A stretch of 64,000 nucleotides of DNA from contig JAPCJH010000001.1 in assembly GCA_027887045.1 (NCBI GenBank), forward strand, positions 1-64,000, written 5' to 3'. The position numbers and the translations under genes were made by a program. The notes under the pieces were generated by a model that was given only the letters and a program-made list of their open reading frames with translations, did no database searches and was not told where the DNA came from. The DNA comes from Nitrososphaerota archaeon (GTDB taxonomy: Archaea; Thermoproteota; Nitrososphaeria; Nitrososphaerales; Gagatemarchaeaceae). Shown in pieces: positions 40,066-49,642 of the stretch (its first letter is position 1; each line of letters begins with the position of its first letter).

Positions 40066-43000
40066 TCAGACGAATGACCGGAGGAATGACGAGAAATCTT
40101 GTTCCTTCATTCGGTTCCTTAGCTTACGGAATAGGGCGAAGGCTCCGCCAGAGGCCATAAGCACAAGGAGCGCGGCGAGGGGAAAACTGAGTGCTACTGT
40201 AACATTCAATGTATCTCCCCCAGAATTCTGGACAACATCGTACGAGAGTCCCAGGTAATCGACGTGTGCGGTGAAAGGACCCTGCGGAAATTGAGGGAAA
40301 TGCGCGACTCCATCGCCGTCCGAGTGGGAAGTTATGCTGCGTCCATCTCCCGTGGTAATTGAAACCGCGGCGCCCATCAAGGGCTCACCGAAGATGTCAG
40401 TTATCCTCACCTGGACTCCATGGACGGGGAGGGGGACGGTATAAGTTCCAGGAGATGCTGTAACGATGATGTTTCCCGCCGCGACACTAGGGGCTACCGT
40501 AATCCCCGATAGTGAGACGCTTTGGATCAAATAATGCCCCCACGACACGAGCCAGAGTTGGCTGGTTCCGAGAACTGTGAGGGTCCCCGAGGGCCCGAGA
40601 AGCGTCACATTCTGGGGGTAAAGTTGGTTCCCCCGCGAATCTACGAACAGCAGCTTCGTCAGCAGCAGAGCCTGATAGTTGGCGACGATGTACATCCCGG
40701 GACTTGCCGCTAAACTGAGTGTCTCCGAGCTGGACTGAACGGATCCAGTCCATCCCTGAAACTGTCCTCGCACTTCAGAATTCGAGATCGATGAGGCCGA
40801 GATATTGTGGCGAGAACCCGTCGGCCACGAGAACGCGGCCGGGAGAGAGTAGCTTTTACCATCAACTAGAATCGCCGGAGCGCTCACTCCGCGAGCCTGG
40901 AAGGTCACATCAGCAGCCGGCTGTGTACTGACGTTCTGTGGGCTGAAGATAGCGGCCAGGACAGAGTTATTGCGGCCGACGTTGACTATGATTAGTGGGG
41001 AGTTTCCAAGAGAGTTGCCATCGAGCGCCCAGTGATCAAATGCGAAACCTGTGGCAGGGTAAGCGATTGCCAACAAGGTGGCGTTGGGCGCGAATTCGTA
41101 GCTGTTCGGCGATGGGCTCGTCGTCCCCCCGTCGGGCGGGAGAGCGGTCACCAGAAGAGTCTCATGTGAGTGGCTCGCTGAGAGGGACAGGGCATATGAA
41201 GCGGTACTCGTAAGTCCACCGGAGGAGGCGCGAATCGTAATGTAGTAAGTGCCTGAAGAAACGCTCGGAGAGACCTGAACCTGCATAATTGATGTGAAAC
41301 TTGAGCCGCCCTGTGGAGGGGAGAAGCTCACGCTGATGCCCGGAGGCAGGTTTGCGGCAGAAAGCGTGGCTTCTTGACCTGTACCCCCGACGGACACTAG
41401 CAGGCTGGTCGAGATAGCTCCTCCTCGGCCCACTGTTCCGAAAGATGGCGACACCGAGAGGCCGACGAACGGCACTCCAGAAGTCGAGCTAGCGCTTGTG
41501 CTGCTGGTGAAGGTTGTCGAACTGGTCGAAGTTGTCGAGCTCGGCGTGGATGTAGTGCTTGTGCTGGATGTCGTCGTCATCGTGGTCGTTGGCGTGGATG
41601 GCATCAAACTCTTTTCGACTTGGAATATCGTTTTCCCCTGATACGGCCCTGAACTCGAAGTTGTCATTGTGTTTGTATCCCATTGACCCTGCACCCCCAG
41701 GTAGAGATAGGAATAGCCGTATTGATTTTGGTTCATCGTTATTGTCGTTATGGAATTAGCTACGGTGTCGTATGGCTGAACATAGAAGGCGGTCGCTTGA
41801 TTCGGGAAGTCTATCTGCCCAATTACATACTGGATGTTGCTCTCACTTTTGACGCCGTTGAGCTGGGCAACGATAGGTGTGTAGCCTTGTTTGCCCGAGA
41901 AGCAAATCATCGCCCAGGATGCTAGCCCAAAGGAGGAAGAGTAGTCCCCACACTCGTTCAATCCAAAGCCTTTCCAACCTTGATTCAAAAGACCCTGAAG
42001 AACTTGCTGTTGGACGCTTGAAGTGTGTGTTTTCCAGAATCCGCCCCAATCGTCTAGAGAAACGTATTGGAAGCCAAGACTCAGCAGGTTTGAAGATGCA
42101 GATGACATCGTGCCCGCGTCGTAGTCATTGAGGCTTATTCGAGGAGTTATGATACAACCACCACAAGCCTGCCCAGATGCTGCCAAAAACTGTGAAACAG
42201 TCATAGGTGCACAACTCCCACAAACCGGAACTAACGCATTCGGATTTTGTGCATCATTGATATATCTATCAAGAGTAAAACCTGATCGTCCTCCATACGC
42301 GTCACTTATCATGCTCAAAACCTGTTGGGCGTTGTAACTTGTCATAACCCATTCTGAATTTGTGTCAAGCGCTCTTATTCGAAGGAAGGCTCTATTGCCA
42401 CCAGTGTTCACGGTTGAAGACGAAGATGAAGTTGCCGAGGTCGTGGTGGACGTGGTGGTCGACGTGGTGGACGTGGTGGTCGACGTGGTGGACGTGGTGG
42501 TCGACGTGGAAGACGAAATCGAAGAACTTGTCTGAGTCGCGCTGTTGCTGGTGAGGAAGGTATTCGGGTTACTGGCGATCCAGTTTGCTACCTCCTGTCT
42601 GAAGGCGGCTTGGTCCCAGAGAAAGCGGGTCGTCAATCCAGAGACTCCGGTGAAAAGTTGGATGTGGCCCCCTCCAGCGTCGAATGTGCTTCCCAGATTG
42701 CCCGCCAGGATGAAGCAGTACCGTCTGTTCGGTTGCGGGTTCGCAGCGTCCTTGTCTAAGACCTGCTTGATTGTAGGGGGTGTGCCGCACAGTGTCGTGG
42801 TGCTCCAGCCTGGAGAGACAATGGTGCTGTACACACTGATGTCGGCGCAACTCGTAGGAGGAAACGGCTGCTGTGCGTCGAGACCAGTGTCAATGCCGAC
42901 GGTGTATGGGTCGCCAACCCCCAAGTCTAGAGCGGAAGAAAAGTCACCGTGAGGGTAGTTCGTGACTGCCAGCCACTTGAGATTATTGTTGGACGTTCCC

Positions 43001-43668
43001 TCGTATCCCTGCGAATAGATGTTGACGGCTTCGAAACCCCTCTGATTTATCCAGGTCTGAGCCTGCGCGTAGTATTGGTCCTCTTGACTCGGGGAGGGCT
43101 GGGGATGATCGGTGACGATGTTGATGTGCTCGGCGTCAAGACCCACAAGCCCGATTGCGTTTTTCCCGGGACTGGCTGCAAGGGTGTCGAGGAACGTGCT
43201 GAATGCGTTCCACGAGGCTGAGTTGCCCAGGTCGAAGAAGATGATGAGATCCAGCTTTATGTTGGGATAAGGCTGAGCCTGTTGCATCACGGAGAGAAGA
43301 AAGTTCACGTTGTTCGGGTCTTGAAATTCCAGTGTCACCCCGTCCCCGAGTGCGCCTAGCTGGAATTGAGCCGTCGAGGGATATGGTGGCGTCAGGAACA
43401 TGGCGTTAAAGAAAGTCGTTGCGTCGTAGAACTGCCTCACCGCCCCGATGTTCAGGTAGCCAAAGCCGAACCTTCTTTCGGTAGAGGAAGCGGGCGACGA
43501 TGCCCCAAGGGATTGCGGGCCGGCGCCCAGGCCGATGCTGCTCCGAATGCCAGAAGCTAAGGAGGGGAAGGTGAAGACGGTAGAAAAAATGAACAGGCTC
43601 AGAACGAACCCCGTAGACAGGATCCTCTGGAGACTAGAATGATCCCTTCTCCGGGTAAGATATGCCAA
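40066..43668 (-). CDS. Large secreted, membrane-anchored surface protein with RRFGFGY domain
   Basis: 1,200 residues. Signal sequence at about 15-39 (ILSTGFVLSLFIFSTVF). Residues about 65-380 are domain A, starting RRFGFGYLNIGAVRQF and with repeated beta/alpha sequence suggesting a TIM-barrel-like fold (KLDLIIFFDLGN, IGLVGLDAEHINIV). Then a Ser/Thr-rich linker (about 385-420), a second barrel-like domain B (about 425-690; DYDAGTMSSASSNLLSLGFQ), another Ser/Thr linker, two or three Ig-like or carboxypeptidase-regulatory-like beta domains, and a C-terminal TM helix (LAALLVLMASGGAFALF) with basic tail. Domain A is shared with the protein at 45843-47306. Probably cell-surface displayed; the linkers are good O-glycosylation sites. 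Function unknown. Start is TTG. Confidence 0.82.
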   Translation of the reverse strand: MAYLTRRRDHSSLQRILSTGFVLSLFIFSTVFTFPSLASGIRSSIGLGAGPQSLGASSPASSTERRFGFGYLNIGAVRQFYDATTFFNAMFLTPPYPSTAQFQLGALGDGVTLEFQDPNNVNFLLSVMQQAQPYPNIKLDLIIFFDLGNSASWNAFSTFLDTLAASPGKNAIGLVGLDAEHINIVTDHPQPSPSQEDQYYAQAQTWINQRGFEAVNIYSQGYEGTSNNNLKWLAVTNYPHGDFSSALDLGVGDPYTVGIDTGLDAQQPFPPTSCADISVYSTIVSPGWSTTTLCGTPPTIKQVLDKDAANPQPNRRYCFILAGNLGSTFDAGGGHIQLFTGVSGLTTRFLWDQAAFRQEVANWIASNPNTFLTSNSATQTSSSISSSTSTTTSTTSTTTSTTSTTTSTTTSATSSSSSTVNTGGNRAFLRIRALDTNSEWVMTSYNAQQVLSMISDAYGGRSGFTLDRYINDAQNPNALVPVCGSCAPMTVSQFLAASGQACGGCIITPRISLNDYDAGTMSSASSNLLSLGFQYVSLDDWGGFWKTHTSSVQQQVLQGLLNQGWKGFGLNECGDYSSSFGLASWAMICFSGKQGYTPIVAQLNGVKSESNIQYVIGQIDFPNQATAFYVQPYDTVANSITTITMNQNQYGYSYLYLGVQGQWDTNTMTTSSSGPYQGKTIFQVEKSLMPSTPTTTMTTTSSTSTTSTPSSTTSTSSTTFTSSTSASSTSGVPFVGLSVSPSFGTVGRGGAISTSLLVSVGGTGQEATLSAANLPPGISVSFSPPQGGSSFTSIMQVQVSPSVSSGTYYITIRASSGGLTSTASYALSLSASHSHETLLVTALPPDGGTTSPSPNSYEFAPNATLLAIAYPATGFAFDHWALDGNSLGNSPLIIVNVGRNNSVLAAIFSPQNVSTQPAADVTFQARGVSAPAILVDGKSYSLPAAFSWPTGSRHNISASSISNSEVRGQFQGWTGSVQSSSETLSLAASPGMYIVANYQALLLTKLLFVDSRGNQLYPQNVTLLGPSGTLTVLGTSQLWLVSWGHYLIQSVSLSGITVAPSVAAGNIIVTASPGTYTVPLPVHGVQVRITDIFGEPLMGAAVSITTGDGRSITSHSDGDGVAHFPQFPQGPFTAHVDYLGLSYDVVQNSGGDTLNVTVALSFPLAALLVLMASGGAFALFRKLRNRMKEQDFSSFLRSFV
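42443..42505 (-). repeat. Three perfect 21-bp tandem repeats in a Ser/Thr linker
   Basis: The plus-strand unit GTGGTGGACGTGGTGGTCGAC occurs three times without change, encoding seven-residue Thr/Ser units on the minus strand. Because 21 is a multiple of three, gain or loss of units changes linker length without breaking the frame. Confidence 0.75.
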
Positions 43669-43914
43669 ACGGAACCCGAATCAGAGCTCCCCGCGGCCCA
43701 TATCATTCTTATGAAGGAAAAGCATAGATTTAACATATGTAATTCAAATTGCGCATGGGAATCTCCATTTCCATGCAAAATATTCAATTTATGTAAGATT
43801 TCCAACCCCGTTCACTAGCCATTGAGAGTAGATATCGGGCCATCTTCAGCTGCCTATAACTTTCTTGGCGATAAGGCCCTGATGAATTAAGCAGAGGCCT
43901 TGAATCCCATGTCT

Positions 43915-45642
43915 TTACGAACCATTCTTCTCGAGCAGGAAGTTCCCCAAAGCGAGCGCGTCCAAACCGGAATTCTTGAAGGTCCAAATGGCTTGCGCAG
44001 GCGTCAGAACCATTGTGTGTCCGTGCAGATTGAAGGATGTGTTCAAGAGTCCTCCAAACCCGGTAATCTTTTCATATTCGCTCAATAGCCTGTAGTAGGC
44101 CTCATTCCACTTCCTATCTAGAGTCTGGGGGCGACACGTGAGGTCGTAAGGATGAATTGCAGCCTCAATCTCTCGCCGCTTCTCAGTCGTGTCAAAACTG
44201 AGGACCATGTATGGAGCACTACAACCGTCGACAAGGTATTCATCTGACCTTCGCTCAAGGATTGTTGGCGCGAAAGGCATCCACCAAGTCCGCTGCTTCA
44301 CTTTCTCGTTAATCCTCTTGATCATGTGATGGTCATCGGCCCTCGCCAGGATTGATCTGTTCCCAAGGGCTCGTGGGCCCAATTCCTCTCTCCCTCGGAA
44401 TCGCCCGACGACTTTTCCCTTCGCCACTAGCTCTGCCGCGTCGGCATCAATGTCGTCTAGGTGCTTGGCACTTCCCTCAAGCCCTTCGCTCCGAAGTGCT
44501 TGCGCTATCTGCTCATCGCTATACTCAGGCCCCAGGTACAGGTCAGAAACCGGAGTGTATGTCGGCTTCAGACCATCTCTCTCACAAAACCATCGATATC
44601 CTTCGAGGGCGGCGCCGATTGCGCCTCCCGAATCAGTCGAGACGGGATAAACGAATAGGTCGTCAACACTCCCAAGCTGCTTTATTGCCTGGTTCATCTT
44701 GACGTTGAGGAACACACCCCCCGCGCCTGCCACTCGAGAAATCCCGGTATGCTTGACGCAGTTTTCCACCCAATTACATGCCAAACGCTCCAAAAGACTC
44801 TGAACCCCTGCGGCGATGTTGTCAAATCGTTCCCCCGCCAACCTTCGTCGCAGAAACTCCGTGTGAATCTCACGGCCTTCCCCTTTCATGAGACTCCCGC
44901 CTTCGAAACTGAGGCCACCTTTAGGTAATTCGATGATGCCTTCAAGAAGCTTGAAGACCGAATCAGGCCTCCCATACGGCGCCAGTCCCATGACCTTGTA
45001 CTCGTCTTCCTCTGGCTTCAGGCCAAGCATTTTCGTGACTCGCGTGTACAGGAGACCCAAACTTGCATCGCCTTTGCTGCTCGCAACGCGGGTGAGGTTA
45101 CCGCCGCGACCGACATTCACCGAGGCGCAAAGGCCGTCTCCGTACATGTCCAGTGTGAGCACAAGAGTGTCTTCTTGCCAAGGCTTCGTGCAATACGCCG
45201 TCATCGCATGCGCATGGTGATGCTCCACAAGAACGATCTTGTCCTTGAAACGCTGGAGCGCCGGCTCGAGTTCGGATAAGTGTGACAAAGGCTTCCCCAT
45301 CATCTTGGCGGCAGCCCTAAGGAGGAAGTGAAGCGCCGCATTGTCGTTCCAATTCCGTGCCATTTTCCCAAGGATGGAGAGTGCGGCTTGCCCCTCGACC
45401 GAGGCGGGGTAGAGTCTTCTTGCTTCCCGAAAAGCATACAGGATTAACCCGTCTATCGCGACGAGGTCAATTTCGTCTGGATCAGTTAAGCTCAGCACAT
45501 AATTCAGCGAGTTAATGGGCGGCCCCTTGTAATGTTTGACATCAACAAATCTCTCTTCCTCAACTGCACCAATCACCCTTCCGTCCTCGACCAGTGCTGC
45601 TGAACTATCATGACCTACATTCACTCCAAGAACTGTGACCAA
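43915..45642 (-). CDS. Carbamoyltransferase, NodU/TobZ family
   Basis: 575 residues, full family length. The N-terminal Kae1/YrdC-like part starts VTVLGVNVGHDSSAALVEDG and contains the metal-binding HHHAHAMTAY segment (near 137). The C-terminal half carries GRFRGREELGPRALGNRSIL and LLNTSFNLHGHTMV, which match the NodU/TobZ carbamoyl-adenylate domain. Enzymes of this kind put an O-carbamoyl group on a sugar or other small molecule from carbamoyl phosphate and ATP. Here the acceptor is likely a sugar of the surface glycan. Start is TTG at 45642. It sits between the two RRFGFGY surface-protein genes. Confidence 0.9.
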   Translation of the reverse strand: MVTVLGVNVGHDSSAALVEDGRVIGAVEEERFVDVKHYKGPPINSLNYVLSLTDPDEIDLVAIDGLILYAFREARRLYPASVEGQAALSILGKMARNWNDNAALHFLLRAAAKMMGKPLSHLSELEPALQRFKDKIVLVEHHHAHAMTAYCTKPWQEDTLVLTLDMYGDGLCASVNVGRGGNLTRVASSKGDASLGLLYTRVTKMLGLKPEEDEYKVMGLAPYGRPDSVFKLLEGIIELPKGGLSFEGGSLMKGEGREIHTEFLRRRLAGERFDNIAAGVQSLLERLACNWVENCVKHTGISRVAGAGGVFLNVKMNQAIKQLGSVDDLFVYPVSTDSGGAIGAALEGYRWFCERDGLKPTYTPVSDLYLGPEYSDEQIAQALRSEGLEGSAKHLDDIDADAAELVAKGKVVGRFRGREELGPRALGNRSILARADDHHMIKRINEKVKQRTWWMPFAPTILERRSDEYLVDGCSAPYMVLSFDTTEKRREIEAAIHPYDLTCRPQTLDRKWNEAYYRLLSEYEKITGFGGLLNTSFNLHGHTMVLTPAQAIWTFKNSGLDALALGNFLLEKNGS

Positions 45643-45842
45643 CTAGACTATCCCTCGAGGGCGAAGAGAATGAACTCAGAGGTTCGGTTACGAAGGCCTG
45701 CGCTGTTCCGCCCTTGTCGATTTGGCGACACGTTGGATTGAGAACTATTGTTCCAGATCAATGAATTACCTAACTCCTGTGCGAACGGAAGACAGCAAAT
45801 CCTGCGTTCTGCAGAACTCTCCGGGATTCTGGGATAATTGTA

Positions 45843-47306
45843 TCATCGTTTCGGCTTTCCCCGAAGAAGCCAAACTGGAACGGCAACGAGCCAAACAAGC
45901 ACTGCAGAGGCTCCGCCCAATACTGCCCCGATCGTGAGAGGATTGTCCCCTCGCGACCCCCCGCTGGAACTCTGGTTTCTAGTCGAGGAGGTTGTTTGGC
46001 CTGTGCTGCTGAAGGTTGTGCTTACGGTTGCGCTGCTTGATGAGCTTCTTATCGTGTGCGAAGTTGAACTAGTCCGGGCGATCGAGCTGGTTGAGCTTGA
46101 ACTTTGCGATGTGGTGCTGTTGGTTTGTGTGGAAGCGGAGGAAGTGGTCGAAATGCTGGAATTCGTCGATGAGCTGCTTGACAAGGTTGAGGTCGACGGC
46201 GGCGCTTCATTACCCAGCAAGTAGAATCCAGGGTTCGCCTGAATCCATTCCGTCACATCATGCCTGAACACGGGACTATCCCAGAGTGCGAAAGTCGTCT
46301 GATTGGAAACGCCAAGAAATGTGGCTGGCTTTATGGAACCGTTGACCGGTCCCAAGAACTCGCTTCCTGAGTTCCCGGCGTTGAGAAATATCCACTGGCC
46401 ATTCTGAAGCGGAACTTGACCTTCGATAGAGAGCGCCTGGTCGATGGTAGCCGGATACCCATGGTGCGTTACGACATTAGAACATGGTACGGAGTCGTTG
46501 TAGCCAGCGCCGGCGAATCCTTCAGCATAGGGGATCGTCGACCAACCTGGGTAAGACCCGCCATAAGCCCCTGTGCAACCCGGACTTGGGAAGGGTTGAT
46601 AACTGTCTAGACCCACAGCCTCGCCCACAGTATAAGAAGTCCCGGAGCCGAGGCCAAGAGCCGCTTCATTGTCGCCTTGTGGATAGGTAGTCTCTTGCAA
46701 CCAAGACCCGATGTAAGGGACCCCAAGGGACAGTGCCTGTGGATAGAGGTTTACCATCGAGAACCCGTCGTTGTTTATCGCGGTCTGAAGCAGTGTAAGA
46801 TAATTCATCTCTTGCGAACTGTTTATCGGAGTCCCCCACGCGAAGTGCTCTATGTCGACACCCACGAATCCCACGGTTTGTTTGTAAGGGCTCGAGGACA
46901 TCGCAGTCAGAAAGGCGTTCACGTCGACCCAAGAAGACGACAGTGTTGGGTCGAAAGCAATTTCGTACCCAAGTTGGATGCTCGGATATTGAGACGACAG
47001 TTGCATCACTCTGCTAAGGAAAGAAATAACCGAGCCGCTCGCAAACTCGTCATTTGATACCATGATGAACATCACAGTGGATGGATACGGCGGAGTCAGG
47101 AACATGGCGTTGAAGAATGTATCAGCCGAGTAATGACTTGGGTAGTTTCCACATGACTCGAGACATGCGGGATCTACGTACCCAAAGCCAAATCTCCTAC
47201 TTGAAGGGGGGGACGCGGTGGCAGGTGTCGCGGCGGTGTCAATTATGGCTGCAAATATCAGAATAAGTAGCAAAGTAGTCCCAAGCAAGCTTCGCCTTTC
47301 AATCAA
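45843..47306 (-). CDS. Secreted, membrane-anchored surface protein with RRFGFGY domain
   Basis: 487 residues. Signal peptide 1-31 (SLLGTTLLLILIFAAIIDTA), then RRFGFGYVDPACLESCGNYP at 36, a domain of about 320 residues shared with domain A of the 1,200-residue protein, including DTFFNAMFLTPPYPSTVMFI and VGFVGVDIEHFAWG. A Ser/Thr linker of about 80 residues (roughly 366-450) precedes a C-terminal TM helix (LTIGAVLGGASAVLVWLVAV) and a short basic tail. It looks like the minimal form of its larger paralogue. Probably surface-exposed and glycosylated. No catalytic motif recognised. Start is TTG. Confidence 0.8.
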   Translation of the reverse strand: MIERRSLLGTTLLLILIFAAIIDTAATPATASPPSSRRFGFGYVDPACLESCGNYPSHYSADTFFNAMFLTPPYPSTVMFIMVSNDEFASGSVISFLSRVMQLSSQYPSIQLGYEIAFDPTLSSSWVDVNAFLTAMSSSPYKQTVGFVGVDIEHFAWGTPINSSQEMNYLTLLQTAINNDGFSMVNLYPQALSLGVPYIGSWLQETTYPQGDNEAALGLGSGTSYTVGEAVGLDSYQPFPSPGCTGAYGGSYPGWSTIPYAEGFAGAGYNDSVPCSNVVTHHGYPATIDQALSIEGQVPLQNGQWIFLNAGNSGSEFLGPVNGSIKPATFLGVSNQTTFALWDSPVFRHDVTEWIQANPGFYLLGNEAPPSTSTLSSSSSTNSSISTTSSASTQTNSTTSQSSSSTSSIARTSSTSHTIRSSSSSATVSTTFSSTGQTTSSTRNQSSSGGSRGDNPLTIGAVLGGASAVLVWLVAVPVWLLRGKPKR

Positions 47307-47434
47307 GGTCTCGGCGTCTCCAGCGGGAATCTAGTTAAAGACTGCCAAGATTCCGACCCCACGCCCCGGTGTTCTGACGGCCGGACGCCACAGAAGTTGT
47401 TTAAGGAGAACCGAGAAGCGGAGGACTGGGCGGT

Positions 47435-48493
47435 ATGAGGATAGCTTTCGTGAGCACTTACAAGCCGATAGGTGGGATCAGCGTGAACACTCGCCAGCTG
47501 TCGAAAGAGTTTCGGCGACAAGGTCACGAGGTTACTGTTATTCCTCTGGTCGATCAGTCCACGATCCCCGCGACGGGATACTACCTCGCCAAGCTGCTCA
47601 ACGGCTTTGACATTATTCACGTCCAAGGTCTGAAGAGTATTTCGTCTGTGATATCGGGTTTCTTGGCATCGCGCACCATCAGGGGTGCATGCGTGTGTAC
47701 GGCGCACGGTTTTACCCCGCCATATTGGTACAGCAGTCCTAGCAAGAGATATTTGATGAGACACGCCCTCCGTCATTACGACGCCCTGATATCTGTCTCC
47801 GATTTTGTTAGGCACAGGTTTTCGAAGTTCGTCGGCGAGAGGCCCTCGCGCCAGTACACGGTGTACAATGGCGTCGACATTGATTTCTTCAACCCCGCGA
47901 TCGATCCGACGCCGCTTAGGCGGAGATTGGGGCTTACGAACAAGAAAGTTGTTCTGTACGTGGGGCGTCTCGCGCCCAGAAAAGGGGTCCAACATCTTCT
48001 GGATGCGTTCGCTCTCGCCGTCAAGACCTTTCCAGAACTCGCCCTTGTCATTTGTGGACGGGGGGAGATGGAGGGAGGACTGAGATCTCAGACTCAGAAG
48101 CTAGAGCTCACCCAAAGAGTCGTCTTTCCCGGCTTGGTGCCTCAGGAGGACCTGCCGCTCTACTATGCACTAAGCGATGTTGTTGCAGTTCCCAGCACGT
48201 ATGAGCCGATGGGGATAGTGCCTCTTGAAGCAATGAGCGCGGGGCGCCCCGTTGTCGCCTCAAACACCGGAGGGATCCCAGAGGTTGTTGAAGATACGCG
48301 AACAGGATTGCTTGTTCCCCCTGGCGATGCTCCTGCGCTCGCTGAAGCTCTTTGCTCACTTTGTGCGGACGAAGATTTGGCTCGGAAGCTCGGGGAAAGG
48401 GGGAGAGCAGCCGTTGTTGGAAAGTACACATGGGAAAGAATCGCGGTTGCCACCCTACAAGCATATGGTGCTATTCCTAGTCACTCGCACTAA
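47435..48493 (+). CDS. Glycosyltransferase family 4
   Basis: 352 residues. N-terminal MRIAFVSTYKPIGGISVNTR with the glycine loop (KPIGGISVNT), donor domain VVLYVGRLAPRKGVQHLLDA, LVICGRGEMEGGLRSQTQKL, and E-x7-E in STYEPMGIVPLEAMSAGRPV. This is a textbook retaining GT4 (PimA/WbpY-like). It is divergent from the surface-protein gene at 45843, and a TTTAAGG stretch near 47400 may be part of its promoter. Confidence 0.9.
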   Translation: MRIAFVSTYKPIGGISVNTRQLSKEFRRQGHEVTVIPLVDQSTIPATGYYLAKLLNGFDIIHVQGLKSISSVISGFLASRTIRGACVCTAHGFTPPYWYSSPSKRYLMRHALRHYDALISVSDFVRHRFSKFVGERPSRQYTVYNGVDIDFFNPAIDPTPLRRRLGLTNKKVVLYVGRLAPRKGVQHLLDAFALAVKTFPELALVICGRGEMEGGLRSQTQKLELTQRVVFPGLVPQEDLPLYYALSDVVAVPSTYEPMGIVPLEAMSAGRPVVASNTGGIPEVVEDTRTGLLVPPGDAPALAEALCSLCADEDLARKLGERGRAAVVGKYTWERIAVATLQAYGAIPSHSH

Positions 48494-48659
48494 TTCACAA
48501 TCCCAAGGAATGATTTCTCTGAAGAAAGGGCAATTGCTGGAAGAACCTCTCACGCCTTCCTGAATCTAGCCAGCGTCTCCCTGGCTCGAGGATAATCCAA
48601 CTTACCTGCCGAACAACACTACTGACGACATTCAGCGGCTCTGTCATGGATGTGTCGCC

Positions 48660-49574
48660 TCAGTGCGGGCTGTTGGGGCTCTCACGTGAACCAAATACAG
48701 TCTGTACTTTTCGGCTACGCAATCCTAGCCTTGCCAGCTCGCTGATACCCAGCCTGCTCCCGAGCCCGTGACGAGCCAACTTCCTGTAGTTTCGGGCCGC
48801 TGCGTAAGCGCCTAGCATGTTTCGCATGATCTTGACTTTCGTTTGTGAATCAAAGACCGACTCGTTCTCGAGAAAGTTCCTTTCAACGACGCTCGCCCGT
48901 AGATTGTAACGCAGGCGTCTTGGGACCCTTTCGAGAGTGTTGCCCCCGTAGATGCGGTATCCGTACAAAGGACGGGGAACATATCTGAAGGGGAATTTCG
49001 CCGCGAGACGCAGGACCAGGTCATAATCTTCGTTGCACACCAACGACTCATCGTAGAATCCTACTGCCTTGAAACAAGAACTCGGAGCCATGATAAGGGC
49101 GTTGGCGTTGAAACTCCTAGTGAGCAGATCGCCCAATATCATTCCGTTCCTGTGCAAGTAGTCGTCGTGGGTCGCCCGCCTTACAATCCCTTCGCCATCC
49201 ATGCCCCACCAATCACAATAAACGACACATGGGTGTACTTCTCTCTGCAGAGCTGCCATCTGTTCGCTGAGCTTGTCCGGAGCGTACAAATCGTCAGAGT
49301 CCAAGAAGCTTATCACCTCAGATTTCGCTGCGCGCAACCCCTCGTTCCGCGAGCGTGCGGCTCCTAGATTACTCGCATGCTTGATCAGTTGAACACGTAC
49401 ATCTTTTTCGACATAGTCTTCTACAATCTTGAGAGACCCGTCAGTCGACCCGTCGTCCACGATGATCAGTTCTAAGTCGCCAAGAGTCTGCGATAGGACA
49501 CTATCTATCGCGGAGGACACATACCTTCCTTTGTTGAAGTTAGGCATTATTACGGAGATTTCAGGAATAGTCAA
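48660..49574 (-). CDS. Glycosyltransferase family 2
   Basis: 304 residues. ISVIMPNFNKGRYVSSAIDS, then DDGSTDGSLKIVEDYVEKDV, then DxD in FLDSDDLYAPDKLSEQMAAL, and ED in CNEDYDLVLRLAAKFPF. GT-A fold, inverting. Very close in architecture to the plus-strand GT2 at 33153-34055. It is followed on the same strand, upstream in the locus, by a PIG-L-type deacetylase. Confidence 0.88.
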   Translation of the reverse strand: MTIPEISVIMPNFNKGRYVSSAIDSVLSQTLGDLELIIVDDGSTDGSLKIVEDYVEKDVRVQLIKHASNLGAARSRNEGLRAAKSEVISFLDSDDLYAPDKLSEQMAALQREVHPCVVYCDWWGMDGEGIVRRATHDDYLHRNGMILGDLLTRSFNANALIMAPSSCFKAVGFYDESLVCNEDYDLVLRLAAKFPFRYVPRPLYGYRIYGGNTLERVPRRLRYNLRASVVERNFLENESVFDSQTKVKIMRNMLGAYAAARNYRKLARHGLGSRLGISELARLGLRSRKVQTVFGSRESPNSPH

Positions 49575-49642
49575 TCACCTCTCAAGGCCGCCGACTTGGC
49601 CCGGAGGTCCACGTTTTCGCCTGTCAATGATCTGGGTATGCG

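Noticed and set aside
42443-42505. CRISPR array
   Set aside because: The units are directly adjacent 21-base coding repeats with no spacers.
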